Below, in pieces: positions 1-6,011 of a stretch of 12,004 bases of DNA. The stretch spans positions 1 to 12,004 of the forward strand of contig JAUMXS010000035.1 in NCBI GenBank assembly GCA_030528965.1, read 5' to 3'. The notes beneath the pieces are model-generated. The model worked only from the letters and a program-made list of their open reading frames with translations, did no database searches and was not told the origin of the DNA. This DNA is from Eubacteriales bacterium. GTDB lineage: Bacteria; Bacillota; Clostridia; Oscillospirales; Oscillospiraceae. Position 1 is the stretch's first letter, and the number at the start of each line of letters is the position of its first letter. Position numbers and translations under genes: made by a program.

Positions 1-55
1 GAACCCATGTTACCGCCGTGAAAGGGCGGTGTCTTAACCACTTGACCAACGGGCC
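1..55 (-). tRNA. tRNA-Glu (UUC), 3' end outside window
   Basis: Read on the minus strand, this begins GGCCCGTTGG, the usual 5' acceptor and D-arm start of bacterial tRNA-Glu. An anticodon stem CCGCC/GGCGG encloses the loop CTTTCAC, giving anticodon TTC (Glu). The window ends inside the T arm (GGGTTC), so the T stem, 3' acceptor strand and CCA are missing. It is the second gene of a two-tRNA unit, downstream of tRNA-Met with a 37-nt spacer, and shares the promoter at 193-221. Confidence 0.95.
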
Positions 56-61
56 TAAAGG

Positions 62-89
62 GAGGCGTGACCCAGATGGGAGACGCCTC
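62..89 (-). other. hairpin in the tRNA spacer
   Basis: The spacer between the two tRNA genes contains the perfect 7-bp inverted repeat gaggcgt (62-68) / acgcctc (83-89), with a short inner ccca/tggg pairing. It has no T tract, so it does not look like a terminator. A processing signal in the tRNA precursor is plausible but is only an inference. Confidence 0.4.
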
Positions 90-92
90 TTA

Positions 93-169
93 TGGTAGCG
101 GCAACTGGATTTGAACCAGTGACACCACGGGTATGAACCGAGTGCTCTAGCCAACTGAGCTATGCCGCC
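93..169 (-). tRNA. tRNA-Met (CAU), elongator type
   Basis: The minus strand folds into a full cloverleaf: acceptor GGCGGCA/TGCCGCT, D stem GCTC/GAGC, anticodon loop TTCATAC (anticodon CAT), and T arm ACTGG-TTCAAAT-CCAGT. The 3' ACCA is encoded. The anticodon stem lacks the three consecutive G-C pairs of initiator tRNA, so elongator Met is preferred; a CAU tRNA converted to Ile2 by lysidine cannot be excluded from sequence alone. Two oddities are a G-U pair at 1:72 and a U-U mismatch at the second pair of the anticodon stem (plus-strand bases 141 and 127). It is the first gene after the promoter at 193-221. Confidence 0.93.
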
Positions 170-192
170 GCATCTCCAAACGGACAAGTGAG

Positions 193-221
193 ATTATATC
201 TGATAAGAGATGCTTTGTCAA
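193..221 (-). promoter_or_regulatory. sigma-A promoter for the tRNA genes
   Basis: On the minus strand there is a perfect TTGACA (-35, plus-strand 216-221) and a perfect TATAAT (-10, 193-198) separated by 17 nt. Transcription would start near 186, about 17 nt before the tRNA-Met 5' end. A full-consensus promoter is typical of stable RNA genes. Confidence 0.9.
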
Positions 222-284
222 TATATTTTTTCCCGTGAAAGTACAGTAAAAAGGGGATCTGCTGCCTTTATTTTTTGCAATTTA

Positions 285-857
285 TTACGTTTTTCGCTCA
301 AAATCCCCATCAGGGAAAAGTGCCTGCATCAAAAACACCGTTCCCGGCAAGAGAGCGGCACAGCCCAAACCGTGCACAGCAAACGCAAATCCGGCTGTGA
401 GAAAAACCGCTGCAGTCGCTATTCCCCCTATCCGCACCATGCTTCTTCGACCGCCGCACAATGCCAGAACGGCTCTTCCTCCGTCCAGCGGCAGCGCCGG
501 CAGAAGATTGAAGCAGGACAGCAGGAAACTGATCCCCGCCGTACACGAAAAATACCCGCTTCCGGTCCTGCGTCCCACGAGCGAAGCTGCCCCGGCAAAA
601 AGAAGTCCCGCCGCTGGCCCTGCAAGCGCGCACAGCACTTCCTCCCCGGCGTCCAGCACGCCCCGGTAATCCATTTGGAGCCCCAGAATGTCCAGCCGCA
701 GAACTGTCACGCGCGCACGGCATACCCGCAATGCCAGAAAATGCCCCATCTCATGAGCAAAAACCGCCGGAAGCAGTGCCGCTGTCAGTCCGCTGTCATC
801 CAGAAGGTATAACAGCGGAAACAGCACAGCAGCAGCAGGCGTAACCGTAAATGTCAC
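285..857 (-). CDS. spoIVFB: M50 site-2 intramembrane metalloprotease, SpoIVFB-like
   Basis: This 190-residue, very hydrophobic membrane protein carries the M50 zinc motif HEMGH at residues 35-39 and the second motif NLLPALPLDGGR at 117-128, whose Asp125 is the third zinc ligand. A conserved-looking AGPAAG follows a transmembrane segment near residue 80. It has no PDZ or CBS domain. The family cleaves substrates within the membrane; SpoIVFB removes the pro-sequence of pro-sigma-K in the outer forespore membrane. The start is GTG at 857-855, overlapping the stop of the upstream M23 gene as GTGA, so translation is probably coupled. The SpoIVFB assignment rests mainly on that neighbour: M50 motifs alone would also fit a general small S2P. 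No strong terminator follows; only a weak 5-bp aaagg/ccttt pairing near 250-270 with a T run. Confidence 0.8.
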   Translation of the reverse strand: MTFTVTPAAAVLFPLLYLLDDSGLTAALLPAVFAHEMGHFLALRVCRARVTVLRLDILGLQMDYRGVLDAGEEVLCALAGPAAGLLFAGAASLVGRRTGSGYFSCTAGISFLLSCFNLLPALPLDGGRAVLALCGGRRSMVRIGGIATAAVFLTAGFAFAVHGLGCAALLPGTVFLMQALFPDGDFERKT

Positions 858-1846
858 AGCGACGCCAAATAGTACTCCGGATTGAGGTAGCTCTCACCGC
901 AGCGCAGTTCAAAATGCAGATGCGGCCCCGTGACCTGTCCGGTCGCACCGACCAGCGCAATGGTCTCTCCCGCCTTTACGCTCTGCCCCGCCCCGACGTA
1001 CAGAGCACTGCAATGTGCATACAGCGTGGTATAGCCTCCTCCGTGTTCCAGAATGATATATTTCCCATAGCCATCGTTCTCCCCGGCAAAGTACACCGTA
1101 CCGTCGGCAAACGCGGCGATCGCCTCTCCGGACATGGCCGCCAGATCCGTGCCGTAGTGAAACCGCACTTCCCCCGCCAGCGGATGCAGCCGATAGCCGA
1201 ACCCAGAGGACTGCGCCGCCGCAACCGGATGGCTGTACGAAAACGGCAGCGACGGCATATCGCTGCGCACGTTTGCCGGGATCGCCTGCGCCGTAAACCC
1301 GGCCTGCGATGCCAAAAACGCGGCCACGACCGCAGGTATTTCCTCCTCCGTTGAAGGACTTTCCTCCACCGCAGCTTCAGGAGGATCGCTTTCCGGTTCC
1401 GCCGTTTCCGTAGTTTCGCTTTCATTCTCCGTCATTTCCGGATCTGCCGCTTCATCCGGGGAAGGGGTCTCTCCGGGATCCTTTTTCTCTTCCCCTGCGC
1501 CGGGCTCCTCAGCATCCGTCGCTTCCGTATCCTTTCCTTCCGGGATCTCATCGTTCGTTTCCGCGTCCGTCCCGGTTTCAGGCATCTCCTTCTCCGTTTG
1601 CTCACTCGGGATAAAGACCAGCTCCGCCGTCACCGCATCCCCGGCCCCGGCCCGGCCGTCTGCCGACATGATAGGCTCGGTGATCCGCCGTCCCAGCGCC
1701 TCGATCGCGTCACGATAATCCACGTCCGTCGAAAGGACCGCCGATACGTCTTCCCGCAGGGCCGCCGTCGGACCCGGGAATAACAGTTTGACGGCGGTCA
1801 GGATCAAAAAAACCAGCGAAGCTGTAAAAATCTTCCATTCACGCAT
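854..1846 (-). CDS. spoIVFA: membrane-anchored M23 (LytM) protein, SpoIVFA-like
   Basis: This 330-residue protein has a short cytoplasmic N terminus, one transmembrane helix (about residues 6-24) and an extracytoplasmic part. Residues 82-170 form a low-complexity linker very rich in Glu, Thr, Pro, Ser and Asp. The C-terminal M23 domain (about 213-325) keeps the metallopeptidase ligands: His230 and Asp234 (HYGTD), His278 (YAH), and His309/His311 (HLHFE). Start ATG at 1846 has a GGAGG Shine-Dalgarno (plus-strand 1857-1861). It precedes the M50 gene with a 4-nt overlap, the order of spoIVFA-spoIVFB, whose first protein holds the protease inactive until a forespore signal arrives. An alternative is a general M23 endopeptidase or SpoIIQ-like engulfment protein; the M50 partner favours SpoIVFA. 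I could not find a convincing sigma-E promoter upstream. Confidence 0.75.
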   Translation of the reverse strand: MREWKIFTASLVFLILTAVKLLFPGPTAALREDVSAVLSTDVDYRDAIEALGRRITEPIMSADGRAGAGDAVTAELVFIPSEQTEKEMPETGTDAETNDEIPEGKDTEATDAEEPGAGEEKKDPGETPSPDEAADPEMTENESETTETAEPESDPPEAAVEESPSTEEEIPAVVAAFLASQAGFTAQAIPANVRSDMPSLPFSYSHPVAAAQSSGFGYRLHPLAGEVRFHYGTDLAAMSGEAIAAFADGTVYFAGENDGYGKYIILEHGGGYTTLYAHCSALYVGAGQSVKAGETIALVGATGQVTGPHLHFELRCGESYLNPEYYLASL

Positions 1847-2046
1847 TCTGCCTGCACCTCCCTCTCCATCCTATGCGTGATAGTACAAGCACAGAACCTT
1901 TCCCGGGTGCGGCAACGTCGTGCGGTCTCCTGCAACCGTAAAATGCAGGAAAAAGGCCATTTCTTTTTGCAGAATTCCAGCCTTCCTGTAAAAAACCCTC
2001 TTGTTTTTGGTTATATTCCCGTTTTTGAAAAAAAACGGAAAACATC

Positions 2047-2075
2047 TTGCATTTTCGGGCCGAATAGAGTACTAT
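2047..2075 (+). promoter_or_regulatory. sigma-A promoter for the riboswitch-alsT transcript
   Basis: TTGCAT (2047-2052) and TACTAT (2070-2075) are separated by 17 nt, each with one or two departures from consensus. The predicted start near 2082 lies about 30 nt before the first glycine aptamer. The rest of the gap between the divergent M23 gene and this promoter (1862-2046) holds an AT-rich hairpin at 2019-2038 and nothing else I recognise. Confidence 0.6.
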
Positions 2076-2107
2076 AACGAACTATAAAAGCATATCGGCT
2101 GTATGAA

Positions 2108-2275
2108 GTTTGCAGGAAAGAGGCCGGCATCCGGCCCGCCCAAGGAGTAACTCTCACTGGCGGAAAAGACTGTGAACAGACGGCGTCCTGGAGAAGTTCG
2201 CACTCCACGCGAAGGCCGAAGGGGCAAGGCGTGTGCCATGCATACGCTAATCTCTCAGGCAAAAGGACAGGATTA
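2108..2275 (+). ncRNA. tandem glycine riboswitch
   Basis: The second aptamer (about 2184-2269) matches the glycine riboswitch consensus closely: GTCCTGGAGA opens P1/P2, the core GCCGAAGGGGCAA lies at 2214-2226, and AATCTCTCAGGC then AAAAGGAC close it. P1 pairs gtcct (2185-2189) with aggac (2264-2268). A first, more divergent aptamer lies at about 2111-2172, with GCCCAAGGAGTAA (2138-2150) and CTCTCACTGGCGG (2151-2163) in the equivalent places and a very short P3-like hairpin gccgg/ccggc (2123-2135). Position upstream of a terminator and alsT fits transcriptional control by glycine. Whether glycine turns the gene on or off cannot be told from what I see; both polarities are known for glycine riboswitches, and symporter genes have been reported as repressed. 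Confidence 0.9.
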
Positions 2276-2281
2276 CGATAA

Positions 2282-2311
2282 CGCCCACTCCCGTATTGGG
2301 AGAAGTGGGCG
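2282..2311 (+). other. hairpin between aptamer and terminator
   Basis: A perfect 8-bp stem cgcccact (2282-2289) / agtgggcg (2304-2311) encloses ccc...ggg, which can extend it with a small bulge. It has no T tract. It sits between the second glycine aptamer and the intrinsic terminator. Its right arm gggcg (2307-2311) could instead pair with cgccc (2340-2344) in the terminator's right arm, which would make it part of an antiterminator; that is inference. Confidence 0.6.
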
Positions 2312-2316
2312 ATATT

Positions 2317-2351
2317 CGGGGCGCCGCGTACATTTGCGGCGCCCCGTTTTT
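2317..2351 (+). terminator. riboswitch-controlled intrinsic terminator
   Basis: An 11-bp GC-rich stem, cggggcgccgc (2317-2327) with gcggcgccccg (2336-2346), has an 8-nt loop and is followed by TTTTT. It lies after the glycine aptamers and 41 nt before the alsT start codon, so it is the natural expression platform of the riboswitch. Confidence 0.88.
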
Positions 2352-2391
2352 CTCTCTTCTCAGCCGGAATATGTATAGGAGGAGTATTGTA

Positions 2392-3789
2392 ATGGATAAG
2401 TTTTTGGATACCCTGATGAGTATCAACGGAACGATCAACACCATCGCATGGGTCTACATCCTGCTCACCTGTGTTTTCGTGGGTGGTATGTACATCACCG
2501 TGCGCTGCGGTTTCCTGCAGTTCGTCAAGTTCGGCTATGCCATGAAAAATACCATCGGTAAGATGTTCAAAAAGACCTCTGCCGGTGAAGGTGCTGTTAC
2601 GCCTCTGCAGGCCGTGACCACTGCTCTTTCCGCCACCGTCGGTACCGGTAACATCGTCGGTACCTGCCAGGCTATCGCGATGGGCGGCTACGGTGCCGTG
2701 TTCTGGCTGTGGCTCGCCGCTCTGCTCGGCATGATCATTAAATACTCCGAGGTCACCCTCTCCATCCACTATCGTGAACGCGACGAAAAGGGCGACTGGG
2801 TCGGCGGCCCCATGTACTACATCACCAAGGGTCTTGGTAAGAACTGGAAATGGCTCGCTTCCCTGTTCTGCATTTTCGCCACTCTCGCCTCCTTCGGTAT
2901 CGGCAACATGAGCCAGGCCAACTCCATCGCCGGCTCCATCGGCAACGCCATTGCCGCCTTCACTCCCATTTCCGACAGCGCTCTCAATACCGTAGAACTC
3001 GCCGTCGGTATCGTTCTCGCTCTTCTGGTCGGTCTGACCCTCTTCGGCGGCATCAAGCGTATCGGCGCCGTCACCGAGAAGCTCATCCCCTTCATGAGTG
3101 TTCTGTACATTGCCTTCACCCTGATCGTTATCTTCGGCAACATTGGTCAGGTCGGCTCTGCCTTCGGCAAGATCTTCTCTGCCGCTTTCAATCCTCAGGC
3201 TGTTCTGGGCGCCGGCACCGGTATCGCCATGAAGCAGGCTGTTGTCTGGGGTCTTCGTCGGTCCGCCTTCTCCAACGAAGCCGGTCTCGGTTCCGCGGCT
3301 ATCGCGCATGCTGCGGCTGAAACCCCCAGTGCTGTCCACCAGGGTCTCTACGGTATCTTCGAAGTCTTTGTTGATACCATCGTGATCTGCACCCTCACCG
3401 CCATCACCGTCATCATCAGCGGCGTTGACATCAGCTTCGGCGTGAAGCCCGGCTCCGAACTCGTCGCCGGTGCCTTTGCCACCGTCTTCGGCCATCAGTT
3501 TGCCTCCCTGTTCGTGGCGATCGCCCTCGCCCTGTTTGCGTTCTCCACCATCCTGGGCTGGTCCCTGTACGGCACCCGCTGTGTCCAGTACCTGCTCGGC
3601 ATCCGCGCCTCCCATATCTATCAGCTCATCTTCATCCTGGTCGTCGTCATCGGCGCTACCACCTCTCTGGACGTTGTCTGGGATCTGGCCGACACCTTCA
3701 ACGGTCTCATGGCCATTCCGAACTTCATCGCACTTTTCGCCCTCACCGGTACCGTGGCCCGCCTGACCCGCGAGCACTTCAAGAAGTAA
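2392..3789 (+). CDS. alsT: Na+:alanine/glycine symporter, AGCS family
   Basis: This 465-residue polytopic membrane protein would import alanine or glycine with sodium. AGCS-family motifs are visible: GEGAVTPLQA near 65-74, the glycine-rich ATVGTGNIVGT at 81-91, GGPMYY at 138-143 and NEAGLGSAAIAH at 295-306, among about ten hydrophobic segments. Length is normal for the family. I chose ATG 2392 because AGGAGGAG (2377-2384) lies just upstream; an in-frame ATG at 2296 is rejected since it falls inside the leader hairpin and would read through the terminator. The gene stands alone, controlled by the glycine riboswitch and closed by a terminator at 3851-3883. The leader suggests glycine is a physiological substrate, though substrate choice between Ala and Gly cannot be read from the sequence. 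Confidence 0.93.
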   Translation: MDKFLDTLMSINGTINTIAWVYILLTCVFVGGMYITVRCGFLQFVKFGYAMKNTIGKMFKKTSAGEGAVTPLQAVTTALSATVGTGNIVGTCQAIAMGGYGAVFWLWLAALLGMIIKYSEVTLSIHYRERDEKGDWVGGPMYYITKGLGKNWKWLASLFCIFATLASFGIGNMSQANSIAGSIGNAIAAFTPISDSALNTVELAVGIVLALLVGLTLFGGIKRIGAVTEKLIPFMSVLYIAFTLIVIFGNIGQVGSAFGKIFSAAFNPQAVLGAGTGIAMKQAVVWGLRRSAFSNEAGLGSAAIAHAAAETPSAVHQGLYGIFEVFVDTIVICTLTAITVIISGVDISFGVKPGSELVAGAFATVFGHQFASLFVAIALALFAFSTILGWSLYGTRCVQYLLGIRASHIYQLIFILVVVIGATTSLDVVWDLADTFNGLMAIPNFIALFALTGTVARLTREHFKK

Positions 3790-3850
3790 AACCGGCCCGA
3801 ATGCCGCAGCCTCTTCCTTTGTCAAATGGCTGCATTGTGTCAACATACAC

Positions 3851-3883
3851 GAGCCGTCCGCTGCAAAGCGGACGGCTCTTTTT
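3851..3883 (+). terminator. intrinsic terminator after alsT
   Basis: A perfect 12-bp stem gagccgtccgct (3851-3862) / agcggacggctc (3867-3878) is capped by a GCAA tetraloop and followed by five Ts. It ends the alsT transcript 61 nt after the stop codon. Confidence 0.95.
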
Positions 3884-3982
3884 CCTTTCCCTTGTCTTTC
3901 CGTCTCCCGGATTCTTTCTTCGCAAAATATCCGGTTTTCCGAAAACGAGCTGTTTTACAGCCGTATGATTGGCGGAAAAGCA

Positions 3983-4012
3983 TTGACTTTTTCAGGGATA
4001 AAAGAGTAAAAT
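3983..4012 (+). promoter_or_regulatory. sigma-A promoter of the first stalk-repeat gene
   Basis: TTGACT (3983-3988) and TAAAAT (4007-4012) have an 18-nt spacer. The start would fall near 4019, giving a short leader that includes the GGGGAGGA ribosome site (about 4043-4050) of the gene at 4061. Confidence 0.7.
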
Positions 4013-4060
4013 CAAGATACTCCGATGCGATAAAAATATTCTGGGGAGGATCATCACACC

Positions 4061-4894
4061 ATGAAAAAAAGACTTTTATCCGGAATCCTTGTTTTCGTTC
4101 TTCTTCTCGCCTGCCTCTGCCCCGCCGCACTGGCCGCCGGCGAGATCAATGTCACCGTAAACGGTGAAGCCGTCGTGTGGACGGACGTCCGTCCCTTTAT
4201 CGACGAAAACAACCGCACGCTCTGCCCCCTGCGTGCCGTGGCCGAAACGATGGGCCTGGATGTCACCTGGGATCCCGCTGCCCGTGAAGCCATCTTCTCC
4301 TTTACCGACAGCGATCTGGTCTCTTACTCCTATACCCTTTCCGTCTGTTTCCCCATCGACAGCTCCACCGCCTACATGACGGAGCACTTTATTGATTACG
4401 AAGCCGATGAAGAGTATTCCGACTCTTTCCCGATCGAAATGGACACCGCCGCCGTCATCGTGGACAACCGCACCTATGCTCCCGTTCGCTATCTCGCGGA
4501 ATCCTTCGGTTATAATGTCGATTGGGATGCCGCGACCCGCACCGTTCTGATCGAAGACTATGTATATGAAGCCCCCATGTATTGGGAATGCTTTGAGATC
4601 ACGGATGATTATGTCGGCATCTTCTTCTATCCCGGCGAAACCTATGATACTGTGGAGCGTTTTGGTGTCACCACTGCCATGGTCAACGACATCCCCGCCA
4701 CATATGAAGAGTTTTCGGAGGCAGAATGCCTCGCCCTGACCGATGAGCTCGGCATTGAAGTCGTCCATGCCATGCGGATCTACGGCGATTTCCGCAACCT
4801 CAGCGGGATAGACTTATACAACGTCAGCTGGGGATATTATATGGACTTTGCGAACGGCAGCATGGCTGATATTGTCGGATTCTCCTTTGCTTAA
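4061..4894 (+). CDS. secreted protein with two copper-amine-oxidase-N-type stalk repeats (copy 1)
   Basis: The 277-residue product begins with a signal peptide (MKKR, hydrophobic 7-20, likely cleavage after ALAA at 26). Two stalk-type repeats follow, each with the pattern V-N-G/D-N ... R-x-L/Y-x-P-[LV]-R-x-[LV]-A-E-x-[LMF]-G-[LY]-x-V-x-W-D-x-A-x-R: the first at about 30-80 (LCPLRAVAETMGLDVTW), the second at about 128-166 (YAPVRYLAESFGYNVDW). These resemble the Cu_amine_oxidN1 domain, common in secreted and surface proteins of Clostridia and Paenibacillaceae, where it is structural and does not imply oxidase activity. The C-terminal 105 residues, rich in acidic and aromatic residues, are not recognised. 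LLAC at 15-18 resembles a lipobox, but the hydrophobic core before it is short, so ordinary signal peptidase cleavage is preferred. It has its own promoter and terminator, and a close paralog follows at 5084. Confidence 0.85.
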   Translation: MKKRLLSGILVFVLLLACLCPAALAAGEINVTVNGEAVVWTDVRPFIDENNRTLCPLRAVAETMGLDVTWDPAAREAIFSFTDSDLVSYSYTLSVCFPIDSSTAYMTEHFIDYEADEEYSDSFPIEMDTAAVIVDNRTYAPVRYLAESFGYNVDWDAATRTVLIEDYVYEAPMYWECFEITDDYVGIFFYPGETYDTVERFGVTTAMVNDIPATYEEFSEAECLALTDELGIEVVHAMRIYGDFRNLSGIDLYNVSWGYYMDFANGSMADIVGFSFA

Positions 4895-4918
4895 ATCGAT
4901 CACACCGTAACCCGTCAC

Positions 4919-4952
4919 AACCGGACGCTTTCGCGGAAAGCGTCCGGTTTTT
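4919..4952 (+). terminator. intrinsic terminator after the first stalk-repeat gene
   Basis: A 13-bp stem aaccggacgcttt (4919-4931) / aaagcgtccggtt (4937-4949) with a 5-nt loop runs into a T tract (4948-4952, then CTT). It separates the two paralogous genes into independent transcripts. Confidence 0.93.
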
Positions 4953-4998
4953 CTTGTTCCCGCCAGCTTATTTGAACGATTTTTGCCTTATCAGTCCA

Positions 4999-5026
4999 TT
5001 GATTTCCCGAAAAATGCTGGTATAAT
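4999..5026 (+). promoter_or_regulatory. sigma-A promoter of the second stalk-repeat gene
   Basis: TTGATT (4999-5004) and a perfect TATAAT (5021-5026) are separated by 16 nt. The start would be near 5033, about 50 nt before the gene. The sequence around it is not a copy of the first gene's promoter, so the duplicated unit stops close to the start codon. Confidence 0.78.
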
Positions 5027-5083
5027 CAGGGTTAATACCGACAAGGTATACGCAATACTAATTCTGGGAGGTTCATTGTCACA

Positions 5084-5911
5084 ATGAAAAAAAGAGTTTT
5101 TTCCGGAATCCTTGTTTTTATTCTTCTTCTCGCCTGCCTCTGCCCCGCCGCACTGGCCGCCGGTGAGATCAATGTCACCGTAAACGGTGAAGCCGTCGTG
5201 TGGACGGACGTCCGTCCCTTTATCGACGAAAACAACCGCACGCTCTGCCCCCTGCGTGCCGTGGCCGAAACGATGGGCCTGGACGTCACCTGGGATCCCA
5301 CTGCCCGCGAAGCTATCTTCTCCACCTTCTATGAGGACGAAACCGGTTCCATGCATGCTTCCCTCCATTTCCCCATCAACAGCCGCACCGCTTATGGGGT
5401 CGCCACCGTCACGGACAAGGAGACCGGTGAAACCTGGACGGAAACCGACACGCTCGAAATGGACACCGCCGCCGTCATCGTGGACAACCGCACCTACGCC
5501 CCCGTTCGCTATCTCGCGGAAGCCTTCGGTTATAGTGTCGATTGGGATGCCGCGACCCGCACTGTCCTGATTGAAGACTATGTATATGAAGGTACACCCA
5601 TTTACATGGAATGCTATGAGACTGAGATCACGGATGATTATGTCACCATCTTTCTCTCCCGCGGAGAACTCTTTGACGAGATTCTGGACTACGCTATCGG
5701 CGATGTCACACTGAACGGTGTCAGTGTCGAAACCACGTTCCTTCCCTGGGAAGATGTGGCTTACCTGTCCGAGTATTACGCGGCCGATCTTGTCGGGGCC
5801 TTTGTTGTCTACGGCGATTTCAGCGGTTCCGTACGGGAGCTTGCCATCGATCTGTATCTGCTGTATGACGAAACCACCGAGTACGTCGAAACCCACTACA
5901 TGTCTCTGTAA
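5084..5911 (+). CDS. secreted protein with two copper-amine-oxidase-N-type stalk repeats (copy 2)
   Basis: This 275-residue paralog of the upstream gene has the same plan: signal peptide (cleavage expected after ALAA, residue 26), stalk repeat 1 (about 30-80), a variable stretch (81-125), stalk repeat 2 (about 127-165) and an unrecognised C-terminal region. The first 80 residues differ from copy 1 at only four positions, and the second repeat is nearly as close. The stretch between the repeats and the C-terminal 105 residues have diverged much more, with only islands such as ITDDYV and YGDF shared. Start ATG 5084 follows GGGAGG (5067-5072). No enzymatic motif or cell-wall sorting signal is visible, so the function is unknown; an exported, possibly surface-associated protein is the most that can be said. 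Confidence 0.85.
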   Translation: MKKRVFSGILVFILLLACLCPAALAAGEINVTVNGEAVVWTDVRPFIDENNRTLCPLRAVAETMGLDVTWDPTAREAIFSTFYEDETGSMHASLHFPINSRTAYGVATVTDKETGETWTETDTLEMDTAAVIVDNRTYAPVRYLAEAFGYSVDWDAATRTVLIEDYVYEGTPIYMECYETEITDDYVTIFLSRGELFDEILDYAIGDVTLNGVSVETTFLPWEDVAYLSEYYAADLVGAFVVYGDFSGSVRELAIDLYLLYDETTEYVETHYMSL

Positions 5912-5943
5912 TTCATCCCATCTGACTGTTTTCTGAGTATCGA

Positions 5944-5975
5944 CGCCCCCGTCGGCCGTATGGCCGGCGGGGGCG
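5944..5975 (+). terminator. GC-rich terminator-like hairpin
   Basis: cgccccc (5944-5950) pairs with gggggcg (5969-5975), continued by gtcggcc/ggccggc with one G-U pair and a GTAT loop: 14 pairs in all. Only CTTGACA follows, so there is no proper T tract; it may terminate the second stalk-repeat gene weakly or with a factor. The valS -35 begins two bases after the stem. Confidence 0.6.
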
Positions 5976-5976
5976 C

Positions 5977-6005
5977 TTGACAAGCTCCCCCGGCTTTGTT
6001 ATAAT
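5977..6005 (+). promoter_or_regulatory. consensus sigma-A promoter of valS
   Basis: A perfect TTGACA (5977-5982), a 17-nt spacer and a perfect TATAAT (6000-6005). Initiation would be near 6012, leaving a leader of about 330 nt that contains the T-box. A maximal promoter fits a gene whose control is exerted by attenuation. Confidence 0.92.
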
Positions 6006-6011
6006 GCGTTA

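Noticed and set aside
250..275. Possible bidirectional terminator between the tRNA promoter and the M50 gene
   Set aside because: The stem is only about five pairs (aaagg/ccttt); the T runs alone are not enough to call it.
210..812. 200-codon plus-strand frame opposite the M50 protease
   Set aside because: Its start overlaps the tRNA promoter and it is rich in Arg, Ser, Pro and Cys with no domain pattern, while the minus strand encodes clear HEMGH and DGGR motifs.
1862..1900. Possible sigma-E promoter for the spoIVFA-like gene (CATAGGAT on the minus strand at 1868-1875)
   Set aside because: The -10-like octamer is a partial match and no sigma-E -35 appears at the right distance.
2019..2038. 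AT-rich hairpin ccgttttt-gaaa-aaaaacgg between the divergent spoIVFA-like gene and alsT
   Set aside because: It is not followed by a T tract on either strand, and no transcript is expected to end here since both neighbours point away. Probably a by-product of T and A runs.
2011..3846. 611-codon open frame on the minus strand opposite alsT
   Set aside because: It is antisense to a clear AGCS transporter, is rich in Asp, Glu and Gly without hydrophobic core pattern, and runs through the riboswitch and terminator. It follows from the C-ending codon bias of alsT.
4061..5911. Calling the stalk-repeat proteins copper amine oxidases
   Set aside because: Only the N-terminal-domain-like repeats are present. 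There is no catalytic domain or topaquinone-site tyrosine motif, and the length is far too short.
4991..5983. 330-codon minus-strand frame opposite the second stalk-repeat gene
   Set aside because: It overlaps the promoter and terminator-like hairpin and mirrors the sense gene; the similar frame opposite the first copy exists only because the copies are duplicated.
5944..6005. Reading the GC-rich hairpin and valS promoter as a mobile-element end
   Set aside because: No transposase, target duplication or matching inverted copy is seen in the window; a terminator next to a promoter explains it.
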